Shown: one piece after another, positions 22,440 through 33,020 of the stretch
Layout of the letters: every line of letters begins with the position of its first letter
Numbering within the stretch: the stretch's first letter is position 1
From: Sycobia sp. Sy_11
Taxonomy: Eukaryota; Arthropoda; Insecta; Hymenoptera; Epichrysomallidae
Assembly (NCBI GenBank): GCA_018907035.1
Contig: JACCIC010000279.1
Coordinates: 62,001 to 126,000, forward strand
Direction of reading: 5' to 3'
Length of the DNA stretch: 64,000 nucleotides
Made by a program: the position numbers and the translations under genes
The notes under the pieces: generated by a model
Database searches by the model: none
What the model saw: only the letters and a program-made list of their open reading frames with translations
Told to the model about the DNA's origin: nothing

Positions 22440-24012
22440 GCATTAAAGCGGGGGCACTGATAAGTACCGTTACATTATCGCATTGCTTGTACTTCGGCTC
22501 ATCAGCGCTGACCATTGGTTACCTGATGGGATTTTCCCCGAGGTTTCCCCGTAGTATTCCACCGCTTGTCTATTTTTGATACCTAATATGCCTATAATAT
22601 ACCCCCACCGGCGGTTGTCACTTTATCGTATGCTCTATGGGTCGGTGTGGGGGCTTGTCTAGGGGTTCCGGACGGCTGACCCTGCAAAGGCTGTCGGCGA
22701 TAGGAGGCTCGGCTTTTGGGCGGAGCATGGTAATGAAATTTGGCTGATGCGGTAAACTACCTCTCGGGATACAAAAGTAACCGCCCCAACAGGACCCTCA
22801 AAGAGGACCTGCTTTGATCTCTCTCTCTCTCTCTCTCTCTCTCTGAGCTAGAGTTGGACCTCGGGGCTTCCGAGGCTCAAAGGCTAAGGACAACCCCCCA
22901 TTTCCTCTGGAAGGAGGCGGAATGGGTACTAAATGAAACTCCCAATCCTAAGGTAGCAGCCATCGTGTCGAGGGGATTAATTTAGCCGCTGGAGTAATAG
23001 CGGTCTTTGATTATGTCTCGGGGACACCGGGCGAACTCCCCGAGTATCTACCCTAACCGCTATATTTGAGGCTCTGTGCCGGTGGTCAGCATTTCTCTAC
23101 CTTCTCGTGAGATCAAAATGGAGAATAAAAATTCCGAAGTAAAAGGCGAGGCCGGAGAGGCAGTACTGCCACTGGATCCGTCAAATACGTCAACTGGCCA
23201 GGAGGTCAAGGCGGACGCAGCTCCAGGCACTAAGCCTGGAGTGGTTATGAACCCTATACCTCGGGCCAGTGAAGATGGGGATAACAAATCTTCAGGTAAA
23301 GAGGCTGTACGGCGCAACCAGGAGAAAGTGAGCCTGACAGCGTAGAACTGCCGAGTCTGGCAACTCAGAGTCCGCTGCACAGATCAAGGTAGGGGTCAAG
23401 AGGCGACAAGGGTCTTATAAGATCCCACCCTTGGCCTCTAGAGAACTTAAAAAACCCAAGGACGGGGACGGTAAAGAACAGGATCAATGTCTGGCCCTCC
23501 GCCCCCCTCGGGGAAAGGCTGGCGGTGATGGGATCCTTTCGGATGCCCAAAGATCGAACGCCTTGATATGTGTCATGGTGCACGAGGATCACCCGAAGAC
23601 ACCCATCACCTCGGAAATGTTTTCAGCATTTCTCGAGGAGGTGATGTATAGTGTGCCACCTGATACATGGCCTAAGTTTGATGCCTTCTTCTATAAAGGG
23701 AGAGCAATAGTGTCGGTGGCCAAAAACCCAAAAGCAAAGGAGTGGCTAGCGTAAAAACTGACCACTTTGGATTTACCATGGGCGGGACCTACGCTGAAAA
23801 TGAGGGGTACGGAGCTCTTTCAGGTCATACTGAAGGTGATAACGTGGGTCTGGAGTCCTTGGGTGAGCCCGATAACTGTCTTGGAACAGCTGGAGGAGCA
23901 CAAACCCACCTGAAAGGAAGAGATGGCCGACGCGGGGGATAAACATCTCCTTGTGCTGACCATCCCGGAATCGCACGCTGGTTTGCTGGCGGCTCTTGAC
24001 CACAGGTCCTAG
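22440..24012 (+). mobile_element. Non-LTR retrotransposon 5' fragment with DUF4780-like ORF1
   Basis: A GC-richer block has a leader of about 680 bp (including a CT tract at 22817-22843) followed by a charged, glycine-rich ORF1. The leader style and ORF1 resemble insect LINEs whose first ORF has a DUF4780 domain. The similarity ends abruptly near 24012, so ORF2 is missing. LINE copies are usually 5' truncated, so a 3'-truncated copy suggests a later deletion. The exact LINE clade is uncertain. Confidence 0.65.
23118..24012 (+). pseudogene. LINE ORF1, DUF4780-like, frameshifted
   Basis: I take the ATG at 23118 (MENKNSEVKGEAG). The first frame stops at 23343-23345; the coding signal moves to another frame from about 23365 and runs to 23754 with KIPPLASRELKKPKDGD, ALICVMVHEDHPKTPIT and WPKFDAFFYKGRAIVSVA. 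A TAA at 23752-23754 is followed in the same frame by LTTLDLPWAGPTLKM and LFQVILKVITWVWSPWVS, features I associate with DUF4780. Function of the domain is not well defined; ORF1 proteins bind element RNA. Two lesions are visible. Confidence 0.68.
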
Positions 24013-24267
24013 TATGTCATGCATATATTTTCTAATCTTAGACTATTCAGATGAGTTATAAGAGTCAATAAGCTATTGATTTATCCATAATTGGAAGATG
24101 CACAAGTCACTGCACTTATAATATTTGGCAGTTAATTTCCATGTCATTTATTTTATTTTTCCAACTCTGTAAAAGAGTCAAAATTTATAACTGGTAATTT
24201 TGTTGACTACTCTTTGAATTTCATGTTTGCACATCACGTTTTGAATTAAAACTGTGAGAGTGGAGTA

Positions 24268-25030
24268 CGAGGTTTGTTCAAATAATAAGGTGAGTTTTTG
24301 CTTTTGTCAAAAAATATTTATTTATTAATCAATATTTATGTTGTCTCCTACAAAGAAACCCTCCTCAGATTATAATACACGTGTGCCAATGCTTTTTCCA
24401 ATCGACGAAGCACTTCTGATAATCATTTTTTGTATAGCCTTGAGTTCTTTCATAGATGTAATTTTAACTTCTCAATCGTTGAAAATCGATATTCTTTCAT
24501 GGGTCTTTTCAGTTTTGGGAAAAGAAAAAAATCATCACTTCGCGTATCGCTTTTCGTAAACGGTGCATCACTTACAGGCAGTACTCCGTATGGACCATAC
24601 GACCTTGTGGTAAGAATTTTTGATGCACTACGCCGTGGTAATCAAAGAAGACAGTGACCAAAAACTTGATATTTGATCGAACTTGACGTGCTTTTTTCGG
24701 TCTTAGTATTTCTGATCTCTTCCTTTGGGGCGAATGGGCTTTAATTTCGTCGTCATAACCATATACCCACGATTCATCACCCTTATATAATTAGAACCCT
24801 TTTAAGAAAATCAGCATGATTGTTGACTTCAATCAACATTTCCATAGCTACGGTCATGCGAAGGTTTTTTAATGAACATAAAGCAGTTTTGGAACGAATT
24901 TCACTGACACACGTCTCATGCCTAAAACATCCGAAAAATAACATGGTATAAGCCAATCGATATGCCAACATCTTCAGCAACTTCTCTTATAGTGATTTGA
25001 TGATTTTTTAACACAATATCTTTCACTGTT
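24268..25030 (-). mobile_element. mariner element 3, internally deleted remnant
   Basis: The minus-strand 3' end has the terminal repeat CGAGGTTTGTTCAAATAATAAGG next to TA (24266-24267). Read on the minus strand, the last part of the transposase (24320-24535) and a middle part (24545-24990) are recognisable, including VYGYDDEIKAHSPQ after the first catalytic Asp, and ARQVRSNIKFLVTVFFDYHGVVH. The segment with the second and third catalytic residues is missing at about 24535, and the 5' part is lost beyond 25030. The termini match the element at 40284-41472. Confidence 0.82.
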
Positions 25031-25826
25031 TAAATGTATAATTATGAAAGATATCAAGATTATAATACATATATTTACTTTCATTATGCGTGCAATTTTA
25101 TCTAAAGCCTATCTATCAGGCCTGGTCGATATTAAATGTCGGTTAGAAAGTGAAAATTAAAAAATGCTAGTGAATATTATTTAAATCAAACATTTTAAAA
25201 GAAATTGAATTCGCGTAAACGCGCCTCTTCATTGCAAACAGTGAAACAGTACAGTCACGTTCGTGCAGCTCTTTTATCGTTCCCGTTCTGTTCCTTCTTA
25301 CCCCTAATCGCCTGGTCTTTATGCAGGAGGACGACGAACAACGCAAAGCTGGTTATTTGCCCTTTACATTATATGGCATTTAGTTTTCTAGATACAAAAA
25401 TAGTAATATAATGGCCAGAAAAAATACAGAAGAAAAATCATTAGTTAAATTCTTAAGAAAATTAGCCGAAGCACAGACAAGAAAATAAAAATATATACAT
25501 ATTGTTCACGATAAAGTTGTTGGAATGTCGATTTGAGGGGAGATTAAAGAAGATTCCCTGAATGAGGTATAAGCAGGTACGTCTGAATTTTCTTTGGGCC
25601 CTCAAAAGGGCTGTTCGTCCCTGCCGCCTATAGAGAGTGATAGCGGGGAGAGGTCCTGTAGGCACAACGTAAGGGGGTTGCCGGAACGTTTGGGTAACCC
25701 GTCGCCGACTAGCTCTGCATCTCGATGAGGAGCGACCTTCTCCAGTAGCCTAATCGTAGTTGCAACTTCATGCATTTTAGGCGTTAATCGCCGCCTAATC
25801 TCTTAGGTATCCAAATACTCCATTAA

Positions 25827-25881
<55 letters not shown>

Positions 25882-26931
25882 GTATCGATCGGCAAGCTGC
25901 ACCGCATTAGCAGCGTTTTATCCTCTGTGATCGCGCGGATGTAAACAAATTCGAGCTCAGCTTGGATTTGGAGGCACGAATGGGTCGCTCCGTGCGCACG
26001 TGTTTTTTTATTATAGCAAGTCAGTGGCTTGAGTAGAGAAAAACCGAGCAGACGAACATTTAAGATCTTTTATCACAGCCATGGACAACTTGCGTAACCA
26101 CAGACAAACCCCGTCGCCTCCAGACGCGACTGAGCAGGAGCTCGAAGTACATCGCCAACTTAGCTAGTGCTCAGCAAGCACGCGTACCAGAGTGCACGCA
26201 CGCGAGGTGTTCCCCATTGCCTTTAAGCAGTATTGCGGATAAATTGGGCCAATTGAGTAGTAGCGGTTATTTTAGCCGAATCAAACGAGGTATTCCTCAT
26301 TGGCTTTAAGCAGTATTGCGGATAAATTGGGTTAATTCAGTGATAGCAGTCATTTTAACGGAATCAAAAGAAACATATTCATGAATTTTTGCTTATTGAT
26401 AAAAAATTTATTGTCAAGTAAATAAATTGATTGTTATGGCCAGATCACAAAAAATTTTATAAAAAGAAATAAATTAGCAAAAAATTCGAAGGCAGGCTCT
26501 CCGTATTTCTACCTCAGTCACTATGTTCAAAGCAAAATACGGCGCTGCAGAATTAATTTCAATATCGGCAGCTATTTTATAAGCCCATTGAATAAGGTAT
26601 GGAGTAATTTTGTAATAAAAACTGATTGCGAAAATTTAAATAAATGGGAAATCGTAATATTCCAGAATATTGTAAAGAAGCAGTCGATCAATAAGATAGC
26701 AGATAAGAACCATTTTTTTCCGACAGATTGATATGTAATCTTTGCAAATAGGAAGACTTATTTTTCGTCATTTTATATTAGATTTCTCTATTCCTATTAC
26801 AGTAATATATATTAAAATTATATATTGTTATCATTATTATAATTTTAAATAAAAATAATAGAGCTGTAAATGAATAATATTTTAAAAATATAATAATTAT
26901 ATTATCCTAATAATTATTAACATGCGTTTAC
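25031..26931. other. Intronic stretch with repeat fragments, no gene recognised
   Basis: It contains a moderately GC-rich block at 25590-25790, an AT tract at 25831-25876, and a block at 25880-26200 that looks like retroelement leader. In the latter, an ATG at 26080 opens a 28-codon frame (MDNLRNHRQTPSPPDATEQE) that could be a gag start, but nothing follows it. A 78-bp tandem duplication lies at 26209-26369. None of this is a supportable gene. Confidence 0.5.
26209..26369. repeat. Tandem duplication, about 78-bp unit, two copies
   Basis: Both copies contain CTTTAAGCAGTATTGCGGATAAATTGGG, quoted here in part as TAAGCAGTATTGCGGATAAA, and end in TTTTA-CCGAATCAAA-type sequence. Copies start near 26209 and 26287 and differ at about ten positions. 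Confidence 0.82.
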
Positions 26932-27265
26932 CTTCTAAAGAAAAGTGGGTGAAATCAATAATGATTTCCTGATCATCTGGAACAGAGATAGTATAATTGC
27001 AAAACGTATTTGGTGGATAAGCAGATGGGAAATTAGGCGATTCAATATATTGTGGAGCATTCAGGGCTTCATAAATTCCTCCACAGTTTGAATACCAAAT
27101 GGCTTTAAATCCTTCTCCTTCTATTTTGTCATTTGAAATAAATTTAACCAACATTTTATTCGTTGTGGTATTAAATGAATCCTGAGGTGGTGTACGTCCA
27201 CAAACCCTTATTAATTTCTTCCAGTTACCTGTGTCATTTTGAATATTCAATTGCCATTCAGAAAT
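26932..27265 (-). CDS. Cubilin-like exon E (end of one CUB, start of the next)
   Basis: The acceptor AG is at 27267-27266 after a pyrimidine-rich TTAACTTTCTTAG; the donor GT is at 26931-26930. The 334-nt exon starts in phase 0 and ends one base into a codon. It encodes ISEWQLNIQNDTGNW, then VCGRTPPQDSFNTTTNKMLV and GEGFKAIWYSNCGGIYEA, closing one CUB domain. The next begins at CGG with YIESPNFPSAYPPNTFCNYT and IIIDFTHFSLEG. The pattern C-G-G, S-P-x-x-P, C-x-Y/W is the CUB signature. Flanking introns are 82 bp upstream and about 7 kb downstream. Confidence 0.92.
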
Positions 27266-27347
27266 CTAAGAAAGTTAATTTTCATTTTATAATTTTGTAA
27301 ATTAAATATCTTTAATGAATTAATATTCTTACAATCTAGTGACGTAC

Positions 27348-27483
27348 CTCAACATAATCATTCTGACAATTTTTACTAGTTTCCAGATTGAATCTATCAA
27401 TAAAAGTAAGACCTATATGATATCCAGGATTTGCTATGATTTCCCAAATACATTCAGTATTATTTGTATAGCGACTTGGAAAT
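27348..27483 (-). CDS. Cubilin-like exon D (middle of a CUB domain)
   Basis: The acceptor AG is at 27485-27484 (TTTGGTTTATTAG) and the donor at 27347-27346 (GTACGT). Exon C ends with the bases GG; the first A here completes a Gly codon and gives the continuous CUB motif SPGFPSRYTNNTECIWEI. The rest reads IIANPGYHIGLTFIDRF, then CQNDYVE, including the third cysteine and acidic residues often used for calcium binding in CUB domains. The exact joining of this motif across a 14-kb intron is strong evidence that both exons belong to one gene. Confidence 0.92.
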
Positions 27484-27490
27484 CTAATAA

Positions 27491-28059
27491 ACCAAAAGAA
27501 TACATTTTTAAGTATAACCATCTTATAGTAAATGATTAATTAAATCCCACGGTGTACTTTGTGAAACTAAATTTAAATAAAAAATATATAGAATTCAACC
27601 ATTTTATAAGTTTTATAAGGCCGATTACATCGAAAATTGAACCTTATATTTTATACTAAATACGAAAGAACACTTTCTTTTACGTTAGAAATAAATAAAA
27701 GTAAAAGAAGTTGATGAAACGCATACCTTTTTTAAAACTTATGATTTTCCAATTTTTTTACTTAACTATTTTACGTTATATAAATCAAATAGAAATTATT
27801 CTTCAATAATATCATGTTATCATACTTCATATCATAACATCATCATAAGACTATTATATAAAGAGAACCATGCTACTGTTCGTTTCACTTGAATACAAAA
27901 ACTATTGAACCAAATGCTCTGAAATTTCAAATATAGATTCGATTTGATCGTCCGACGAATATAGACTATAATTTTTCTTCAAGTTAACCACAAACAATGA
28001 CGGTAAAATAGAAAGATACTGTACCAAAAATCCTAAGACTATGTATGTGTATATATATT
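27491..28059. other. Intronic spacer
   Basis: AT-rich sequence with no gene. At 27884-27985 there is a diverged copy of a short dispersed repeat (compare 4183-4285), with AACTATTGAACCAAATG and ATAGATTCGATTTGATC. Confidence 0.55.
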
Positions 28060-29337
28060 AGGTTGTCAAATATCTCGCTTCCGCCTATTTGTCTTATGAA
28101 TTTCGCGGCTATGTACAAAGCGCTATAGATCTCGTATCTGGCAATACTATACATCATTTGAAAGGTCTTGACATACGTACAAAACAACGCTATGCATAAT
28201 TACTTTGGATATTGCGTTCGAAAGTTATAGACGTGTAAACATGGAGTTCACTAATGCCGAAATTCAGGCTATTTTAAAGTTCTCCTTCGTCAAAGGCAAA
28301 TCCGCTAGAGAAACGTTCTGTGAGATTAATGGTGTTTTGGGGAATGGCACGCTTTCACTTCGAACCGCAGAGGAATGATTTCTACGATTCAGAGCTGGTG
28401 AAAACGACACCATGGATTAACCAGCCGGCGGAATACCTGTAACGATGAATACCGATCAAATCATGGAATTCATCGAGTAAGATTGGCATGTGGTATCTCG
28501 TGACATCGCCCAGGAGATGAGAGTTAGTCACCAAACCATTTTACACCATCTGCAGAAGGCTGGATACAAAAAAGTTTGATGTTTGGGTGCTGTATGATTT
28601 GACGCAAAAAAATCTTCTGGATCGAATCAACGCCTGCGATGTGCTGCTGAAACGGAACGAACTCGACCCATTTTTGAAGCGGATAGTGACTGGCGATGAA
28701 AAATGGATCACATACGACAATATCAAGCGAAAATGGTCGTGGTCCAATACTGGTGGACCGTCCCAAACAGTGACCAAGCCGAGATTGACGGCCAGGAAGG
28801 TTTTTCTGTGTTTGGTGGGATTAGAAGGAAATCATCCACTATGGGCTGCTCCCATATGGCCAGTCGCTGAATTCTACCATCTACTGTGAACAACTGGACC
28901 GCTTGAAGCAGGCTATCGACCAGAAGCGTGCACAATTGGCAAACAGGAAGGGAGTAGTATTCCACCAGGACAACGCCAGACCACGCACTTCGTTGATGAC
29001 TCGTCAGAAGTTACGGGAAGTCGAATGGCAGGTTTTATCGCATCCACCATATAGCCCGGACATAGAGCCAAGTAATTACCACCTGTTTCTGTCCATGTCA
29101 AACGCCCTTGATGGTGTAAAGTTGGACTTAAAAGAGGCTTGTGAAATGTGACTGTCCGCGTTCTTCGCAAATAAGGAGGTGTATCTACGAGAGGGGTATT
29201 ATGAAGTTGCTGTCTAGATGGAGACAGATTATCGATTAAAACTGCGCATATTTAAAGTAAAACCGACCACTGTAAGACTTTTTATACAGCATTGAATGAA
29301 GAGCAAAAAAGTGGAATGGAGATATTTGACATCCCAA
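28060..29337 (+). mobile_element. mariner element 4, decayed
   Basis: Inverted terminal repeats of about 25 bp share TGTCAAATATCTC (left near 28066, right in reverse complement near 29319-29331), flanked by TA (28058-28059 and 29338-29339). The transposase starts at MEFTNAEIQAILKFSFVKGK (28241) and is broken by several stops and frameshifts. Catalytic Asp motifs remain: VTGDEKWITYDN (near 28690), FHQDNARPRTS (near 28965) and SPDIEPSNYHLF near 29055, where the third catalytic Asp has become Asn. It is therefore dead. The DD34D pattern and YDNIKRK make this resemble SETMAR-related mariners. Confidence 0.88.
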
Positions 29338-29344
29338 TATGTAT

Positions 29345-29869
29345 ACAGGGTGTCCAAAAAGTCCCAGAACACCTTAATAATTTGCCAGGTAAACTGATTT
29401 TGGACAAGGTTAAGATCAATTTAGAGGTAATTTTTGTCAAGAAATTTAATAGTTGCCTTGGATTTGATCTTGGGTTTGACTTTCACGGTTATTTCAAGGT
29501 CAACTTGTTTTTGCAAAGGGGAGCCCCTATTTTTGACATCGGAAATTGAAAGAGCAGAAAATTTTACGTCCAAACATGTTCTCAAGTCATGGGTCAAGGA
29601 TGACTTTGATGGTCACACAAGGTCATTTAACTTCGATGAAGGTCTGGAAATCTGTTGGCATAGTAAATTCTCAATTTTTGTACCACAGAAGCTATTACCT
29701 TTATCAAGGTGCATGCAACGGTGACCCTCTTCACGGCCTTGATGATGCCCTTCAAGGACATTTTACTTGTATTTTCTTATTTACTTTTAGTATTACCCAG
29801 GAACAATGACGTGAATGTAGTAAAATCTGCTTCCTTTGGGGTACTTGATTAGCGTGAGTCCCCTTGCTC
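29345..29869 (+). repeat. Dispersed repeat beginning ACAGGGTGTCC
   Basis: The block starts ACAGGGTGTCCAAAAAGTCC, a terminus style common in small non-autonomous DNA elements. It contains several AAGGTCA-like words (near 29494, 29618) but no coding potential I trust. Its last 100 bp (29772-29869) recur in inverted orientation at 31390-31492, showing that the sequence is a repeat family. Confidence 0.6.
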
Positions 29870-29872
29870 TTA

Positions 29873-31038
29873 CATTTGATCATAAGCATTATACACTGCA
29901 AGTTTTTACTTTAACTGTGCAAATTGAGCTCCATTTACATCTTGACAGTAAGCTAATCGGTGGCAAAAAGCATCGACTGCGTTTTGAATAATTTCCGTAG
30001 GAATAAAAGCTGATTCATCAATAATTCTTTGCCGTAATTCGTCTATATTTTCAGGTTTTTGGTTTGAATACCCTATCTTCTAAGTAAGCCCAACAAAAAT
30101 CAAGAGGTGTTAAGTCAGCTGATCTAGCTAACCATTCTATAGTAGTTCTCCGCTCTATCCATCGATTGATAAAAACTTCATCTAGGAAATTACGAACGTG
30201 TCGTGCAGAGTGGGGTCCCACATCATCCTGCTGAATCAATGTATTCACAAAGTTGGCCCCAGCTTTTTCTCTAATTGCAGGAACTATTTGGTTTCGTATC
30301 ATATCTCCAAATTTTTATCTATTTAAGTTACCAACAATAAAAAAGATTCTATGATTCTGTTGTTGAGAGATCCAGCCCAAACATTGAATTCTTCTGGATA
30401 TTGTGATTTCTCTCTCTAGTACAATAAGGATTATTATCTGACCAATATCTGCAGTTATGCATATTTAAGATTCCATGAAGTTGAAAGGTCGCCTCATCTG
30501 AGAATGCTATATTGTATGAAAATTCAGGATTTTCAATTATGTGTTCCATCATGTCTTCACGAAATTCAAGACGACGATCGAAATAATCTCCATTCCACTT
30601 ATGAACCAGATTAACTTTAAATGGATGGAACCTGACTTTTTAAATATCTTATGTACTGACGATTTGATAACGTCATTTTCTTGACTGATCCTACGAATGA
30701 AATTATATGGAGCTGCAATGATTGATAGCATAACGTTTAATGAAGTCATTTGATGCTGAATTTGGTTTGCCTGGTCTATGTAAATAATGGATAGTACCGT
30801 GATCATTAAACCTTCCAATGGTTCTTAACATCGTTGAAAATGCTTTTGGAGTTCTAGCAACTCTAAAAGTTGCATTGAAAGGATTCATTACTCCCTTAAC
30901 AGATATGAAGTAATAATAAGAAGTGATATTCGTTCTCTTTCAGTAAGTCGATTCATTTTGACTAATTAACAAATTAAAACTTACTCAAACGCCGATCACA
31001 GTGATCAAGATTTCAATAATTTTAATACGATCAAATGT
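29873..31038 (-). mobile_element. IS630/Tc1-type transposon with DDE_3-like transposase, decayed
   Basis: The ends are perfect 9-bp inverted repeats (CATTTGATC at 29873-29881 and GATCAAATG at 31030-31038), each next to TA, the usual Tc1/mariner target. The minus-strand transposase begins near 30960 with MNRLTERERIS, continues with FRVARTPKAFSTMLRTIGRF, VHKWNGDYFDRRLEF, ENPEFSYNIAFSDEATFQL (first catalytic Asp), and ends in WLARSADLTPLDFCW near 30100-30130. Those landmarks match a widespread arthropod family with an HTH plus DDE_3 domain. Many stops and frameshifts are present. Confidence 0.85.
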
Positions 31039-31389
31039 AAAAACTATCCGATCCTATTATCACAGTGATGAGTGCAAACTTAGAACGGAGAAAAATGTTT
31101 TAAAAAAAATTAAAATAGTAATTTATATTAAAGCTCTACTGCTTATTTACTTATGAATGGTATTTTAAATTAATAGAAATATTTCGTATGTAAAATAAAT
31201 TCTAAATTTAATATTTGTTTAAGTTCCAGTTCAAAATCACGTTCAAATTTATAAAGCTTCAATTTATCAATTTTAATTAAATTTTTAAAGAAAAGAATGA
31301 TTTTTATTTATTTTTTATTAATTTTTTATGAATTAAAGATTTACATGTTGTGCTATTTTTATTTTTTAGTTTATTTTTAGTTTTAGTTT

Positions 31390-31492
31390 ATAAGGCAAGG
31401 ATAATCGCCCTAATCAAGCACCCTAAAGGGTACAGATGTTACTACGTCCACGTTGTTGTTCCCGGATAATACTAAAAGTAAATAAGAAAATT
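31390..31492 (-). repeat. Inverted partial copy of the 29772-29869 repeat
   Basis: The reverse complement reads TTCTTATTTACTTTTAGTAT, then GGGAACAACAACGTGGACGTAG and GGGTGCTTGATTAG, matching the end of the 29345-29869 repeat at roughly 75% by eye. Confidence 0.75.
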
Positions 31493-31499
31493 CAAAGTA

Positions 31500-32149
31500 A
31501 AATGACTTGTTGCGTGACGACCTATGATGCAACAAGTTCTTCTTGAAGCTGACATGAATACTTATTCAGCAAAGCGTCTAATTCCTCGCTTTCAAAACTT
31601 TTTGACTTTTCGTAATGGATTTATAGAAATATAGATTTATACATATATAAGTTTTTCGTAGACATTTATTGTTTAACAAATCGGTTACATTACATCGATC
31701 GGTTATATTAAATCGATTTCAGGGGAAGCTGAAATGCTGGATGCTAATTAGAAAATGAAGCAACACTACTGTTTTTGTTTCTATTTTATATGTGAAATTC
31801 TAATATTCAAAAAGCTTTAAAGATGGTTATTAGAAAAATTTTAGATAGAAACTATTAGATTTACTTAAGTAACTTTATAGTTAAATAATGCAAAAATTGA
31901 GTATGTAAAGATCACTCTATGGTCAATTTGTTGTTATATAGTATAAATCAAAATCTTCAAAAGTCACAAATATCTACAAGCAGTGATATAAGTCTTATAT
32001 ATTACCAACAAACAGAGGATGCACATATATAGATATTATTGCGTATCTAGATATAAGAAAACTATAAAATGAAAACAACATACAATAAAGTGAAATCTTG
32101 TATGATAAATATTGTAAATGAATTACTTTGAACCACGAAACTTCTCTTT
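31500..32149. other. AT-rich spacer, no gene recognised
   Basis: I see nothing here beyond AT-rich unique sequence. Confidence 0.5.
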
Positions 32150-32560
32150 CTCTCCCTTTCTATCCCTCTCTCCCTTCTTTCCCGATGAAGCTTCATACAT
32201 TGTAGTTGTGCCGTCTTCGTATATGATGCTGACAGGTGAAAGCCCTGGAAAGAGGGGGGGAGTGAGAGAGAGCCTCAAATAAACAACTACACTCCTGTTC
32301 CTTCGTAGGCACCGCGTGCGCTGTAGACGTGCCGTCTGCGTTCATGACGCCAGAAGGTGGGAGAACGCATGGAACAGAGAAGGAAAAATCCTCGTAAGAG
32401 CGCTGTTGCGTCCGCCTTTCTCGCTGGACTTCCCCGTATGTTTTGTAGGCAGGCCGTCTGTATATGCCAAACCGGATGGTGAGGAGCCGCGAAAGAAGGG
32501 AGTATATGAATGAAGAGGTCTCATAGACGTTGATCACATGGGAAACATGCCAATAGTCAA
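32150..32560. repeat. Degenerate tandem repeat, about 121-bp unit, three copies
   Basis: TGTAG-x-GTGCCGTCT recurs at 32201, 32322 and 32444, each followed by a TATG/CATG and then GGTG about 30 bp later and preceded by a CT-rich stretch. The offsets are 121 and 122 bp. Copies are strongly diverged. Confidence 0.65.
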
Positions 32561-32762
32561 CATGCGAGTGGACCGAAAACGCGGGAGCTCCGAAAAAATG
32601 CGCAGAACAATATGGTGCCGCTATCTTCGCTATCGGAGTTTTCCGCGCAGCACCTCTGCGAGAAGTAGGGATTTCATAGGCTTCTTCTACGTGGTTATTA
32701 ATGACTTATTATAGGCTACCTAGTTATGAGTAGGGAGCGCATGCGAAACTTCGTTTCGGACG

Positions 32763-32794
32763 TATAAAAGTGGAGTGAGGGTGCACTTGCCAGT
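32763..32794 (+). promoter_or_regulatory. TATA box and initiator-like pair
   Basis: TATAAAA lies at 32763-32769 and CCAGTCC, similar to the arthropod initiator TCAGT, at 32790-32796, giving the usual spacing of about 29 bp. Three imperfect copies of a 20-bp word (AATCGAGCGAGTTCATT and variants) follow at 32804-32864, before an ATG at 32880. Confidence 0.5.
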
Positions 32795-32879
32795 CCTTTT
32801 TGTTAATCGAGCGAGTTCATTTGTGAATCGAGCCAGTTCATTTTGTTAATCGAAGCAGTCATTTTATTAATTTGTCACA

Positions 32880-33020
32880 ATGAACAGTCAAAAAACCGTC
32901 ATATTAATGGAGTTTGTGACGGTATTTCAAGGAAAGGTGTTTCAAACAGATTCGCAGATGCAAGAAAAAAGGGCTTTCTTTGTCTGTGGCATCGTCGGCT
33001 CTGAGTATTATAAAATGTAG
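32880..33020 (+). CDS. Short ORF of unknown function downstream of a TATA promoter
   Basis: The frame encodes 46 residues from MNSQKTVILMEFVTVFQGKV to a TAG at 33018-33020. I do not recognise it. In the +1 frame just before the stop the reading continues for about 38 more residues (CSDYVMKKCERRTQIGRLAP and on), and a third frame further on reads LCGVWYRTIKK. This looks like one gene broken by indels rather than a finished short protein. GC content is higher than in the surroundings to about 33720. It could be the start of a viral or retroelement gene, or a lineage-specific host gene; no domain is visible. Confidence 0.3.
   Translation: MNSQKTVILMEFVTVFQGKVFQTDSQMQEKRAFFVCGIVGSEYYKM

Noticed and set aside
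28524..28889. SETMAR-like host fusion gene
   Set aside because: Only transposase sequence lies between the terminal repeats; there is no SET domain and the frame is broken.
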